Shown in pieces: positions 26,222-35,344 of a stretch of 56,575 nucleotides of DNA. The first letter of the stretch is position 1. Every line of letters starts with the position of its first letter. Source of the stretch: Teichococcus aerophilus (lineage in GTDB: Bacteria > Pseudomonadota > Alphaproteobacteria > Acetobacterales > Acetobacteraceae); assembly GCF_014490485.1 (NCBI RefSeq), contig NZ_JACTVA010000037.1:1-56575 (forward strand). Direction: 5' to 3'. The translations under genes were made by a program, and so were the position numbers. Under the pieces are notes generated by a model. It was not told the DNA's origin, made no database searches, and worked only from the letters and a program-made list of their open reading frames with translations.

Positions 26222-27184
26222 TCAGCGCGGTGCCGCCGCTCGCTCCAGCCGGTCGTTGATCGCCACGCCCAGCCCCACCATCGGCACCGGCATCGCCGCA
26301 ATGCCCATCAGCCCCAGCCGTGCCCCTTCCGCATCCAGCCAGCGCAACCCGGCGAACAGGCGGGCGGCCGCCTCCACCACATCCCCGCTCTCGCTGAGTT
26401 GCCAGACGGCACCGGCGCCGGCCAGGGCGGGCCCAAAGGCCAGCAGCGCCTCATCCGCCCGCACGTCGCGCGCGCCCAGCCGCACCGGCAGCCCCGGCGC
26501 GTAGTGGGACAGCAGCATCCCGGGGGAAGGCCGCGCGGCGTCCCCGCCATGCGCGCCCGCCACCGCGACAGGCCCGATCTCGGCCTCCAGCTCCTCGCGG
26601 GACAAGCCACCGGGGCGCAGCAGCGTCGCCACCGGCGTGCTGAGGTCCAGCACCGTGCTCTCCACCCCCACCGTGCAGGGCCCGCCATCCAGCACCGCCG
26701 CCAGCCGGCCTTCCAGCCCCGCCAGCACATGCCCGGCCGTGGTGGGCGAGACCTGGCCGGACCGGTTGGCGGAAGGCGCCGCCACCGGCACTCCGGCCTG
26801 GCGCAGCAGCTCCCGCGCCAGGGGGTGGGCCGGCACGCGCACCGCCAGCGTGTCCAGCCCCGCGCCGGTCAGCGGGTCGATCCGGCTCTGGGCCCGGCGT
26901 GGCAACACCAGCGTCAGCGGCCCGGGCCAGAACCGCGCCGCCACCCGCCGCGCCCGCTCATCCGCCTCAACCTCGGCGAAGGCGGCATCGGCGTCGGGGA
27001 AATGGCTGATCAGCGGGTTGAAACTTGGGCGCCCCTTGGCGGCGAACACCGCCGCCACCGCCCGCCCATCCCGCGCATTGGCCCCCAGGCCGTAGACCGT
27101 CTCGGTCGGGAAGGCGACCAGCTCACCCGCCCGCAGCAGCGCCGCCGCGCGCGGCAGCTCGGCTGCCGCCAGCCGCTCGGTCAC
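26222..27184 (-). CDS. tsaC: L-threonylcarbamoyladenylate synthase (TsaC/Sua5 family)
   Basis: 320 aa, long Sua5-type form. The start is a GTG at 27184 whose GTGA overlaps the stop of cysQ, so translation is coupled. The YrdC domain shows FPTETVYGLGANA, AAKGRPSFNPLISH, the WPGPLTLVLPR motif, DTLAVRVPAHPLA and VAAPSANRSGQVSPTTA; the C-terminal Sua5 domain follows PGMLLSHYAPGLPVRL. The enzyme makes threonylcarbamoyl-AMP from threonine, bicarbonate and ATP for the t6A37 modification of ANN-decoding tRNAs. An alternative longer frame upstream is a shadow of cysQ. Confidence 0.93.
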   Translation of the reverse strand: MTERLAAAELPRAAALLRAGELVAFPTETVYGLGANARDGRAVAAVFAAKGRPSFNPLISHFPDADAAFAEVEADERARRVAARFWPGPLTLVLPRRAQSRIDPLTGAGLDTLAVRVPAHPLARELLRQAGVPVAAPSANRSGQVSPTTAGHVLAGLEGRLAAVLDGGPCTVGVESTVLDLSTPVATLLRPGGLSREELEAEIGPVAVAGAHGGDAARPSPGMLLSHYAPGLPVRLGARDVRADEALLAFGPALAGAGAVWQLSESGDVVEAAARLFAGLRWLDAEGARLGLMGIAAMPVPMVGLGVAINDRLERAAAPR

Positions 27185-27957
27185 GGCCGGGCGGGCTCCA
27201 GGCTGCCCTGGCAGACGAAGGGCGGGTTCTCCCAGCCCGGCTTGCCGTATTCCAGCAGCGCGCCATCGAAGCGCGTGCAATGCCCGCCCGCCGCCCGCAA
27301 CACCGCCTCTGGCGCCGCCGTGTCCCACTCCATAGTGCGGCCGAAGCGGGGGTACAGATCCGCCGCCCCCTCCGCCAACCGGCAGAACTTCACCGCGGAG
27401 CCGATCTTGATCACCTTCGCCACCTTGCGCCCCTCCAGGAACGCATCCAGCCGCGGGTCGGCCGAGTAATGCCGGCTGGCCATCACCGTCAGCCCTTCCT
27501 CCGGCACCGCGCGGGCGAAGATCGGCCGGCGGCCCGCCGCATCCTCCTTCCACGCGCCCTGGCCCAGGATGCCGGTGAACAGCTCCCCGGTCACCGGAAT
27601 GGCCACGGCGCCCAGATACGGCCGCCCATCCACCACCAGGCCGATATTCACCGTGAACTCATCCCGCCCGGCGGCGAATTCCCGCGTGCCATCCAACGGG
27701 TCCACGGACCAGAACCGCCCCGCCACCGCCGTCTCGATGCCAGCGGAGCACTCCTCCTCCGCCACCACGGGGATATCCGGCGTGGCGGCGCGCAGCCCTT
27801 CCAGGATGATGCCCTCCGCCAGCCGGTCGGCGGCGGTCACCGGGCTCATATCGTCCTTGCGCTCCACGTCGAAGCCGGCGGCACGGACAGTCAGGATGGC
27901 CTCGGCAGCAGCGCGGGCGAGACGGGAAGCCAGGGCAAGCAGGTCTGCGTCATTCAT
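27181..27957 (-). CDS. cysQ: 3'(2'),5'-bisphosphate nucleotidase CysQ family
   Basis: 258 aa inositol-monophosphatase-fold enzyme, started at ATG 27957 (MNDADLLALASRLARAAAEA). Metal-binding motifs are KDDMSPVTAADRLAE, VVAEEE, the signature SVDPLDGTREFAAG and MEWDTAAPEAVLRAAGG near the C-terminus. The last motif and KIGSAVKFCRLAEG fit CysQ, which removes the 3' phosphate of PAP and PAPS in sulfate assimilation and protects against PAP build-up. It is the first gene of a two-gene operon with tsaC. The 5' side faces repeat copy 10. Confidence 0.92.
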   Translation of the reverse strand: MNDADLLALASRLARAAAEAILTVRAAGFDVERKDDMSPVTAADRLAEGIILEGLRAATPDIPVVAEEECSAGIETAVAGRFWSVDPLDGTREFAAGRDEFTVNIGLVVDGRPYLGAVAIPVTGELFTGILGQGAWKEDAAGRRPIFARAVPEEGLTVMASRHYSADPRLDAFLEGRKVAKVIKIGSAVKFCRLAEGAADLYPRFGRTMEWDTAAPEAVLRAAGGHCTRFDGALLEYGKPGWENPPFVCQGSLEPARP

Positions 27958-28001
27958 GATGCCCTCTGCTTTAAGGCCTGGCGGGCCGGGGGGGAAGCAA
28001 G

Positions 28002-28327
28002 CAAGGCCGGGGAAAGAATTCCCCAGACCCCATCTTTCTTTTTTGCTGTTTTGGCGGGTCGGCTGTGGGGGCGGCCGTCCACAGACCTCAGCCATCCGGA
28101 GCGCGACACAGGTCAGCCCCCAGCCGCTGGCAGATCAGCGGCCCCATTCTCGTCACCCAGGCACCATCCAGCACAGCTCCCGAGCCCGGCCTCCACCAGG
28201 TGGATCTTCTGAAAATCGCGCCCGGCGACGCCGCGCGCATCTTCCCGCCAGCGAGAGCGCCCCTCAAGCACCACACAAAACGCGCAGAAAAAAGACGGGG
28301 CCTGGGGAATTCCTTCCCCAGCCTTCC
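28002..28327. repeat. Intergenic inverted-repeat element, copy 10 (between divergent genes)
   Basis: 326 bp with arms at 28002-28052 and 28280-28327. The left hairpin has one mismatch (CCGGGGAA with TTCCCCAG); the right is the CTGGGG/CCCCAG class. The interior is diverged and has no clear central hairpin. This is the only copy placed between two gene starts (cysQ left, GT2 right), so it cannot serve as a 3' terminator there. Confidence 0.87.
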
Positions 28328-28435
28328 TTCCCTAGCGCCCAAGGCGCGGCCCCCTTGATGCACACCCGCACCCCGCCCACCCTGTCCATCCCGCCAAGCC
28401 GCCCCACATCCCCCGGGACGCATTCAGGACCTTCC

Positions 28436-29368
28436 ATGGCCCCGCCGCCCCGCATCGCCGTGCTGATCCCCTGCCATAACGAGGAAGTGGCCATCCCCGG
28501 CGTCGTCGCCGCCTTCCGCGCCGCCCTGCCCACCGCCGCCATCCATGTCTGCGACAACAACTCCACCGACCGCACGTGCGAATTCGCCGCCGCCGCCGGC
28601 GCCCTGGTCACCACCGAGCCCCGCCAGGGCAAGGGCAATGCCGTCCGCCGCCTGTTCGCGGATATCGAGGCCGATGCCTACCTGCTGGTCGATGGCGACG
28701 GCACCTACGACGCCGCCGACGCCCCCCGCATGGTGCAATTGCTGCTGGCCCAGCGGCTGGACATGGTGAACGGCATCCGCGTCAGCCACGAACAGGCCGC
28801 CTACCGCCCCGGCCACCGCCTCGGCAACCGGGTGCTCACCGGCCTGGTGCGCCTGGCCTTCGGCAACCAGGTGACGGACATGCTCTCCGGCTACCGCTGC
28901 TTCTCCCGCCGTTTCGTGAAGTCCTTCCCCGCCCTGGCCCAGGGCTTCGAGACCGAGACCGAATTCACCGTCCACGCCCTGGAACTGCGCCTGCCCGTGG
29001 CCGAAATCCCCACCGCCTATAGCGAGCGCCCCCAGGGCTCCACCTCCAAGCTGAACACCTACCGGGATGGCTTCCGTATCCTGCGCGCCATCCTTACCCT
29101 GCTGGCGCGGGAGAAACCCTTCGCCTTCTTCGGCGGCTTCTCGCTGCTGTTCCTGCTGCTGTGCCTGGGGCTGCTGGTGCCAGTGCTCAACACCTATTTC
29201 GACACCGGCCTGGTCCCCCGCCTGCCCACCTTCCTGGCCGCAATGGTGCTGCTGATGCTCTCCGCCCTCTCCCTCGCCTGCGGCCTGATCCTGGACACCG
29301 TCACCCAAGGCCGCCGGGAAGCCAAGCGCATCGCCTACCTCTCCATCCCCGCCCCGCCCCAGCCCTGA
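28436..29368 (+). CDS. GT2 family glycosyltransferase with C-terminal membrane anchor
   Basis: 310 aa from ATG 28436 (MAPPPRIAVLIPCHNEE), with AGGA eight bases upstream; ATG 28358 would add a Pro-rich leader. The nucleotide-sugar domain shows LIPCHNEEVAIPGVV, DNNSTDRT, GKGNAVRRLFADIEAD and the metal-binding LLVDGDGTYD, then SGYRCFSRRFVKSFPAL and GFETETEFTVHAL, typical of dolichyl/undecaprenyl-phosphate mannosyl- or glucosyltransferases. Two hydrophobic segments at the C-terminus (FAFFGGFSLLFLLLCLG and FLAAMVLLMLSALSLACG) should anchor it. It likely loads a sugar on a polyprenyl phosphate for envelope glycans. A single gene between repeat copies 10 and 11. Confidence 0.88.
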   Translation: MAPPPRIAVLIPCHNEEVAIPGVVAAFRAALPTAAIHVCDNNSTDRTCEFAAAAGALVTTEPRQGKGNAVRRLFADIEADAYLLVDGDGTYDAADAPRMVQLLLAQRLDMVNGIRVSHEQAAYRPGHRLGNRVLTGLVRLAFGNQVTDMLSGYRCFSRRFVKSFPALAQGFETETEFTVHALELRLPVAEIPTAYSERPQGSTSKLNTYRDGFRILRAILTLLAREKPFAFFGGFSLLFLLLCLGLLVPVLNTYFDTGLVPRLPTFLAAMVLLMLSALSLACGLILDTVTQGRREAKRIAYLSIPAPPQP

Positions 29369-29390
29369 GGGTCACCTCCTGAAGGGACTA

Positions 29391-29634
29391 AAGGCCGGGG
29401 AAAGAATTCCCCGGACCCCTTCTTTTTTCTGCGAGTTTGGCGTCAGGCTGCGGGACTGAGAGCGGCGCTGCTTGATGATTTTTACAAATGGGCACCAGGG
29501 CTGAACCCTCAGTCGCCGGAGGTCCCCGACCTCCGGCGCACCCAGCCATTCGTCAGAACTACCCCTGCGACAGCCACAAGCAAAAACTCAAAAAAGAAAA
29601 AGATGGGGTCCGGGGAATTCCTTCCCCGGCCTTC
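29391..29634. repeat. Intergenic inverted-repeat element, copy 11
   Basis: About 244 bp, complete. The left hairpin CCGGGGAA/TTCCCCGG has loop AGAA then ACCCCTTCTTTTTT; the right arm is standard. The centre carries GGAGGTCCCCGACCTCC after GAACCCTCAGTCGCC. It lies between two plus-strand genes, starting 23 bp after the GT2 stop, so only the left arm faces a gene end. Confidence 0.92.
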
Positions 29635-29722
29635 ACCCGCCCCCCAACGCCCCTGCTTTCGCCAATTCCGCCCCCGCCCATCCCGCTGTAGGATTCCGCC
29701 AGATTGAAAGCAGGCGAACCAC

Positions 29723-31198
29723 ATGACATTGGCGATGAGCTGGGACGAATGGGCCAGGCACGACGCGACGGCGCTGGCCGCCCTGGTCCGGAAGGGCGCG
29801 CTGACCCCGGCCGAGCTGGCCGCCCAGGCCGCCGCCGGCATCGCCCGCACCAACCCCACCCTCAGCGCCGTGGTCGAGGTGTTCGAGGACGTGGTGGCCG
29901 ACCCGTCGAAGGACGGCCTGAACCCTGAGGGCCCGCTCGCCGGCGTGCCCTACCTGATGAAGGACCTCGGCCCCACCCTAAAGGGCCGGCTGCAGGAAAT
30001 GGGCTCCAGGCTCATGCAGGGCAACCGCGCCACGGCGGACAGCTTCCTCACCAGCCGCATCCGCAATGCCGGCCTCAACGTCATCGGCCGCACCACCACG
30101 CCGGAATTCGGCTGCTGCTCCTCGGCCGAGAACCCGGCAATGTACGTCACCCGCAATCCGTGGGACACCAGCTACACCACCAACGGCTCCTCCGCGGGCA
30201 CGGCGGCGGCGGTGGCGGCGGGCGTGCTGCCCATCTCACACGCCACCGATGGCGGCGGCTCCATCCGCATTCCCGCCGGCGCCACCGGCAATATCGGCCT
30301 GAAGCCCTCTCGCGGTGTCTTCTCCATCGCGCCCAATCTGTCGGACCTCTCCGGCCTCGTCTCCATCCAGGGCTGCCACACCCGCACGGTGCGGGACACC
30401 GCCGCCTTCGTCGATGCCTGCCGCGGCGGCGCCCCCGGCGAGTTCATGCCCTTCTGGCAGCCCGAGGAAGCCTACTCCACCCTCATCCAGCGGGACCCCG
30501 GCCGGCTGCGCATCGCCCTCTCCCACGAATGGGGCGACTACCGCGCCACGCCGCATTTCGTGGCGGAGCTGGAGCGCGTGGGCCGCTTCCTCGAATCCCT
30601 CGGCCACCATGTCGAATGGGCGCTGCCGCAGGTCGATTTCCGCGCCGCCTTCGCCGCGCAGACCACCTGCTACATCAGCAACTTCGCCCAGACGGTGAAC
30701 AACCTCATCACCGCCCGCGGCCTGGAACGCCCGCCGGAAGACCTGGTGGAGCCCATCAACATCCGCATCTGGGAAGCCGGCCTGCACACCTCCTTCACCG
30801 AGCGGGCAAAGATGCAGGCGGTGTTCAACACCACCTCCCGCGCCTTCGGGGCCTTCTTCGAGGATTGGGACATCATCCTCACCCCCATCACCGCCCTGCC
30901 CACGCCGAAAATCGGCACCACCGAATACCTGACGATCAGCGACAATCCCTCGGTGCTCGACTGGTTTGGCAACCTCTGGCGCAACTTCGCCTATACGCCG
31001 CTGTCCAACCTCTGCGGCATACCCGGCATCTCCCTGCCGCTGGCCACGCAGGAAAGCGGCCTGCCGCTCGGCATCCAGGCCCAGGCCAGGCAGGCCAATG
31101 ACGGCCTGCTGCTGCAACTCGCCGCCCAGATCGAACGCGCCCTTGGCGGCCGCTGGAACGACGGCCGCCGCCCCGGCATCCACGTCACCCAGGACTGA
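29723..31198 (+). CDS. Amidase signature family enzyme
   Basis: 491 aa. The Ser-cisSer-Lys arrangement of the amidase signature family is visible: catalytic Lys in VPYLMKDLG (about residue 82), cis-Ser in TNGSSAGTAAAVAAG (a variant of the usual GGSSGG), and the nucleophile in TDGGGSIRIPAGATG. Downstream are GLKPSRGVFSIAP and the C-terminal GIPGISLPLA and GLPLGIQ. These enzymes hydrolyse amides such as indoleacetamide, nicotinamide or 6-aminohexanoate oligomers; the substrate is not predictable. ATG 29723 is preceded by AGGCGA. It is flanked by repeat copy 11 and a solo arm. Confidence 0.9.
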   Translation: MTLAMSWDEWARHDATALAALVRKGALTPAELAAQAAAGIARTNPTLSAVVEVFEDVVADPSKDGLNPEGPLAGVPYLMKDLGPTLKGRLQEMGSRLMQGNRATADSFLTSRIRNAGLNVIGRTTTPEFGCCSSAENPAMYVTRNPWDTSYTTNGSSAGTAAAVAAGVLPISHATDGGGSIRIPAGATGNIGLKPSRGVFSIAPNLSDLSGLVSIQGCHTRTVRDTAAFVDACRGGAPGEFMPFWQPEEAYSTLIQRDPGRLRIALSHEWGDYRATPHFVAELERVGRFLESLGHHVEWALPQVDFRAAFAAQTTCYISNFAQTVNNLITARGLERPPEDLVEPINIRIWEAGLHTSFTERAKMQAVFNTTSRAFGAFFEDWDIILTPITALPTPKIGTTEYLTISDNPSVLDWFGNLWRNFAYTPLSNLCGIPGISLPLATQESGLPLGIQAQARQANDGLLLQLAAQIERALGGRWNDGRRPGIHVTQD

Positions 31199-31221
31199 AC
31201 GCTGCTTCCGAATTAGGAAGG

Positions 31222-31275
31222 AAAAGGCCGGGGAAGGAATTCCCCGGACCCCTTCTTTTCCTTTTGCGCGTTTGG
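31222..31275 (+). repeat. Solo arm of the intergenic element family
   Basis: Left-type arm with perfect CCGGGGAA/TTCCCCGG hairpin, loop GGAA, then ACCCCTTCTTTTCC and GCGTTTGGCG, placed 24 bp after the amidase stop. No right arm is found in the 500 bp that follow. It is suitable as the amidase terminator. Confidence 0.88.
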
Positions 31276-31793
31276 CGTTCGGGCCAAACGTGAGGGCCAG
31301 CGCCTTGGATGTTTCAAAGCCACGCTGCCTCAACCGAGAGCGAAAGCCACACGGTCCAGCGAAAGCCATTATGCCCGATGGATACGGCATGCTCCAGCAG
31401 CAAGCGCTGAACCCTGCCCTTAAAAGAGCCATGCCGCTGCCATTCCTTCAAACGATGAAGGCCAGAACAGCACAAAATCTAAATCAGCGCAGCAGAGCTG
31501 GAGCGTTGTGGCTTGAAGCGGAACCACCGAAAAGCCTGAAGCACGCGATCACACAAAGATCGAAAGCCGGGTGCATGAGCAAATATCAACGTGTCACGCT
31601 CTAAAGGATCTACGATCCGCCAGGAATCGCCACCCGCACGCCACCTCCAAGATTCTGACACGCTCCCCAAAAGGACGGCCGCGATGGACACAGACAGCCC
31701 CAGGCCACATCCACCTCCCCTGCAAGATCAACCTGCCAGCGTCACGCCCTCACGCAAGCGGCTCCCCACCCGCCGCCCCGCAGGCGCCCACCT
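31276..31793. other. Intergenic region made of repeat fragments
   Basis: 518 bp without a supported gene. It contains a copy of a second repeat family (31498-31605). A short stretch near 31383-31396 (CGGCATGCTCCAG) resembles the right end of another copy. Base composition is less GC-rich than the surroundings. Confidence 0.5.
31498..31605. repeat. Second intergenic repeat family, copy A (about 108 bp)
   Basis: Inverted ends (CTGGAGCGTTGTGGC and GTGTCACGCTCTAAAG) enclose CCACCGAAAAGCCTGAAGC and CGCGATCA. It aligns over its whole length with a copy at 47682-47786, which shares GAGCGT-GGCTTG, ACCGAAA-GCCTGAA and the inverted end. It is unrelated to the hairpin-arm family. Confidence 0.75.
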
Positions 31794-32231
31794 TCACCCC
31801 ACCTCGCGCAGCAGCGTCATCCAGTTCGCATCCGCCTCGCCCGGCTTGAAGCCGTAGCGCGCATACAGCGCATGCGCATCCGCCGTCGTCAGCGTCCAAT
31901 GCGTCACCGTCCGCAATTCCGGATGCGCCAGGATCGTCTCCACCAGCGACTTGCTCAGCCCGATGCCCCGCGCCGACGGGTCGATGAACACGTCACCCAG
32001 ATGCGCCCGCAAGGCATAATCCGTCAGCAACCGCCCGAAGCCGACCTGCCGCCCCTCCGGCGCATAGAGGCCGAAGCACAGGCAATTCGCCCAGCTCCGC
32101 TCCGTCACCGCCCGAGGCCGGTCCCGCGCCCAATACGTCCCCGCCAAGGAGGCCAGGACGAACGCCATATCCAACCGTCCTCGCTCATCACTGATCACAT
32201 AGCCATCCGGCCGCACCACCACATGCGCCAT
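31794..32231 (-). CDS. GNAT family N-acetyltransferase
   Basis: 145 aa from ATG 32231, with GGAGG nine bases upstream. The sequence follows a well-populated GNAT subgroup: YVISDERGRLDMAFVLASLA, YWARDRPRAVTERSWANCLC FGLY, GFGRLLTDYALRAHLGDVFI, then the acetyl-CoA loop SARGIGLSKSLVETILAHPE and HALYARYGFKP. It should acetylate a small-molecule or protein amine; the substrate is unknown. A single gene; the right side holds repeat copy 13. Confidence 0.88.
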   Translation of the reverse strand: MAHVVVRPDGYVISDERGRLDMAFVLASLAGTYWARDRPRAVTERSWANCLCFGLYAPEGRQVGFGRLLTDYALRAHLGDVFIDPSARGIGLSKSLVETILAHPELRTVTHWTLTTADAHALYARYGFKPGEADANWMTLLREVG

Positions 32232-32437
32232 CACACCGCCTCCGCACCCGTCACGCACCACATCAAGGCCATCTCCCGCCGCACCTCATCCATGGCCAGG
32301 ACACGCGCCGCCAAAGCCAAGGCGCCCGCCCCACCCAACACATTTCCCGGACCGGCCGGGAACCCCAGCTTGCCAAACAGCGCAGCTTTCTGGAAGCGCA
32401 GCCAGGCTCACCTTCGCGCTCCCGCACTGGGTCAAAG

Positions 32438-32687
32438 AAAAGGCCGGGGAAGGAATTCCCCGGACCCCGCCTTTTCTTTCCGCGAGTTTGGCGTCACGCC
32501 GAAGAATCGAGCCGACGCCGCCTGATGATTGTTAAAATGGTCCACCTGCGCTGAGCCCTCAGTCGCCGGAGATCCAAGACCTCCGGCGCACCCGGCCGTC
32601 TCTCAGGTTCAACCCATCAACAGCCACACACCCGAAAACTCGAGAAAGTAAAAGAAGGGGCCCGGGGAATTCCTTCCCCGGCCTTCC
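32438..32687. repeat. Intergenic inverted-repeat element, copy 13
   Basis: About 250 bp, complete, with CCGGGGAA/TTCCCCGG hairpins in both arms and a central GGAGATCCAAGACCTCC. The phrases GACGCCGCCTGATGATTG, AACCCATCAACAGCCAC and GAAAGTAAAAGAAGGGG are shared nearly word for word with copy 14, in the same orientation 3.9 kb away. The histidine kinase gene reads into its right arm 26 bp after its stop. The copy number skips 12, which is the solo arm at 31222. Confidence 0.92.
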
Positions 32688-32713
32688 CCTCCCTCACAAT
32701 CCAGGCCGCCAGT

Positions 32714-35344
32714 TCACCCGGCATCCCCATCCCGTCGCCCCAGCATCTCCTGGATGCGCCGTGCCAGGATCTCCACCGGGAAGGGCTTGCTCAGCACATG
32801 CATCCCCGGCCCGAAATGCCCTTGCCCCAGCATGGCATTCTCCGCGTACCCGGTGATGAACAGCACCTTCAGCCCGGGCCGCAGCAGCCGGGCCGCGTCC
32901 GCCAGTTGCCGCCCGTTCATCCCCCCGGGCAGGCCCACATCGCTCACCAGCAGGTCAATCCGCTGGTCGGAGCGCAGGATCTCCAGCCCGGACGGCCCGT
33001 CCTCCGCCTCCAGGGCGTTGTAGCCCAGGTCTTCCAGCACGTCGGTCACCAGCATGCGCACGGTGGGCTCGTCATCCACCACCAGCACGGTTTCACCGAA
33101 CCGCGCCTTTCGCATGTCCGCCTGCTGCCCGGGCGCCTGGGCCTCGGCCACCGGTCCGGCATGGCGCGGCAGGTACAGGCACACCGTGGTGCCCTGCCCC
33201 ACCTCGGAATAGATCCGCACCTGCCCGCCCGATTGCCGCGCGAAGCCATAGATCATGGAAAGCCCCAGCCCCGTCCCCTGGCCGATCGGCTTGGTGGTGA
33301 AGAACGGGTCGAACGCCTTGGCCACCACGTCGGGCGGCATCCCCGTGCCGGTATCACTGACGCAGAGCGAGACATACTGCCCGATCGGCAGCTCCCGCTC
33401 CCGCGCCGCCGCCTCGTCCAGCCAGCGGTTGGCGGTCTCGATGGTCAGGCGCCCACCCTCCGGCATCGCGTCCCGCCCGTTGATGGCCAGGTTGAGCAGC
33501 GCGTTCTCCACCTGCCCGGCATCCACCAGCGTGCTCCACAACCCGCTGGACCCTACCACCTCGACCGAGATCTCAGGGCCCGTGGTGCGGCGGATCAGCT
33601 CCTCCATCCCCGCCACCAGCCGGTTCAGGTCGGTCGGCCGCGGGTCCAGCGTCTGCTGGCGGGAAAAGGCCAGCAGCCGGTGCGTCAGCGCCGCCGCGCG
33701 CTCCGCCGCCCCCTTGGCGGCGCTGACGAAGCGGCCGACCTCGTTGGCCCGACCCTGCGCCACCCGCGCCTCCAGCAACTCCAGGCTGCCGATCACGCCG
33801 GTCAGCAGGTTGTTGAAGTCATGCGCGATGCCGCCGGTTAGCTGGCCCACCGCCTCCATCTTCTGCGCCTGTCGCAACTGCGCCTCGGAAGCCCGCAGCT
33901 CGGAAGTCCTGGCCTCCACCTGCCGCTCCAGCGTCGCGGCCAGCCCCTCCAGGTCCTTCTCCGCCCGCCGCCGCTCCACCGCCATGCGGGTACGGTTGGC
34001 CACCTCGCGGATGAAGGTCAGCTCCTCCGCCGGCCACTCGCGCGGCCGGTCGTGGTTCAGGTAGAGCAGCGCCACCAGCCCGTCATGCTCCGTCACCGGC
34101 ATGTTGATGAAGGACCAGGCGCTGATGGCCTTCAGCGTCGCCGCCGTCGCCGCCGTGCGCGGGTCCGTCTCCGCATTGGTGACGATGGCCGTCTCGCCGC
34201 GCTTGAGGTCCTCGATATAGGACCCGTGGTCACGGAAGTTCAGCGTGCCGGCAATCGTCTTGATGCCCGGCGCGTTCCAGTCGCGCTCGACGGTGATGGT
34301 CTCCGCCTGCGGGTCCACGCTGCCATAGCCGGCGCGGCTGACATGCAGCGCCTTGCCCAGCACCTCCGCCGCCGCATAGGCCAGGTCGCCCGGGCTCTCC
34401 AGCAGGCGGAAGCGGTCATCCAGTTCCAGCAACGCCTGCGTCCGCAACTCGGCTTCCTTGCGCTGGGTGATGTCCAGCGAGGTCCCGGCCATCAGCCCCG
34501 GCGTGCCATCCGGCCGCAGGCTTACCTGGGCGCGGATCTGCACCCAGCCGATGCGCCCATCCTCCCGCAATACGCGGTAGTCGAGCTGGTAGTCCTCGCC
34601 GGTGCGCACGCTGCGCTCCACCGCCGCCGCCATCCGCGCGGAATCATCCGGGTGGATCGCCGCCTGCAACTCCGCGAAGCTGAACGGCGCATTGGGGTCG
34701 CGGCCGAAAATCTCCCGGCAGATGCTGGACGTCACCAGCTCCCCGCTCACCAGGTCCAGCTCCCAGATGCCCAGCCGCCCGGCCTGGGTGGCGAAGCGCA
34801 GCCGGCTCTCGCTGTCCTCCTGCGCGCGCAGGCGGTCGCCCAGCTCGGCCAGCAGGGCGGCATTGCGGCTCTCCAACCCCGCCATGCGGTCACGCTCCAG
34901 CGTGACATCCACCTGGCTGGCGAAGAAGTATGCCAGCCGCCCCTCCGCATCCCGCACCGGCGCCAGCAGCAGCCGGTTCCAGAACGGCTCGCCGTTCTTG
35001 CGGTGGTTGCGGATATCGATCTCGATCGAACGCGCCGCCGCCACCGCCTCGCGAATCCGCCGCACCGTCTCCGGGTCCGTCTCCTCGCCCTGCAGGAAGC
35101 GGCAGTTGTGGCCAAGGATCTCCTGGCGCGAATATCCCGTCAGCCGGCAGAACGCATCGTTGGTGAACACCACCGGATTATCGTGCTGCCGCGGATCGGT
35201 GATGATCATCGGCATCCGCGTCGCCCGCACAGCCGCGACGAACGGGTCCGTGCCCGAATCGATGCCCAGGATCTCGGCGCCAATCCGCTCCGCATCGCTG
35301 GCCGTGCGCTCGGCCCGCGTCGCGTCGTCCCACGGCTTACTCAC
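32714..35344 (-). CDS. LOV-PAS-GAF hybrid histidine kinase with C-terminal receiver
   Basis: 876 aa from a GTG at 35344 (VSKPWDD), chosen for the GGAAGG eight bases upstream; a TTG at 35464 would add 40 residues. Domain order: LOV domain (about 30-150) with the photoactive Cys81 in GHNCRFLQG and Gln144 in FASQVDV; PAS with PAC (180-300); GAF (305-455); coiled linker; HisKA with phospho-acceptor His508 in GGIAHDFNNLL; HATPase with SDTGTGMPP and GTGLGLSM; receiver domain (750-870) with phospho-acceptor Asp802 in LLVSDVGLPG. It is a soluble blue-light-responsive kinase by its motifs. No partner response regulator lies next to it. The C-terminal receiver suggests a phosphorelay. Confidence 0.93.
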   Translation of the reverse strand: MSKPWDDATRAERTASDAERIGAEILGIDSGTDPFVAAVRATRMPMIITDPRQHDNPVVFTNDAFCRLTGYSRQEILGHNCRFLQGEETDPETVRRIREAVAAARSIEIDIRNHRKNGEPFWNRLLLAPVRDAEGRLAYFFASQVDVTLERDRMAGLESRNAALLAELGDRLRAQEDSESRLRFATQAGRLGIWELDLVSGELVTSSICREIFGRDPNAPFSFAELQAAIHPDDSARMAAAVERSVRTGEDYQLDYRVLREDGRIGWVQIRAQVSLRPDGTPGLMAGTSLDITQRKEAELRTQALLELDDRFRLLESPGDLAYAAAEVLGKALHVSRAGYGSVDPQAETITVERDWNAPGIKTIAGTLNFRDHGSYIEDLKRGETAIVTNAETDPRTAATAATLKAISAWSFINMPVTEHDGLVALLYLNHDRPREWPAEELTFIREVANRTRMAVERRRAEKDLEGLAATLERQVEARTSELRASEAQLRQAQKMEAVGQLTGGIAHDFNNLLTGVIGSLELLEARVAQGRANEVGRFVSAAKGAAERAAALTHRLLAFSRQQTLDPRPTDLNRLVAGMEELIRRTTGPEISVEVVGSSGLWSTLVDAGQVENALLNLAINGRDAMPEGGRLTIETANRWLDEAAARERELPIGQYVSLCVSDTGTGMPPDVVAKAFDPFFTTKPIGQGTGLGLSMIYGFARQSGGQVRIYSEVGQGTTVCLYLPRHAGPVAEAQAPGQQADMRKARFGETVLVVDDEPTVRMLVTDVLEDLGYNALEAEDGPSGLEILRSDQRIDLLVSDVGLPGGMNGRQLADAARLLRPGLKVLFITGYAENAMLGQGHFGPGMHVLSKPFPVEILARRIQEMLGRRDGDAG

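Noticed and set aside
26222-27553. 443-residue version of the TsaC protein
   Set aside because: Residues before the GTG at 27184 are an out-of-frame reading of cysQ. The GTGA overlap gives a natural start.
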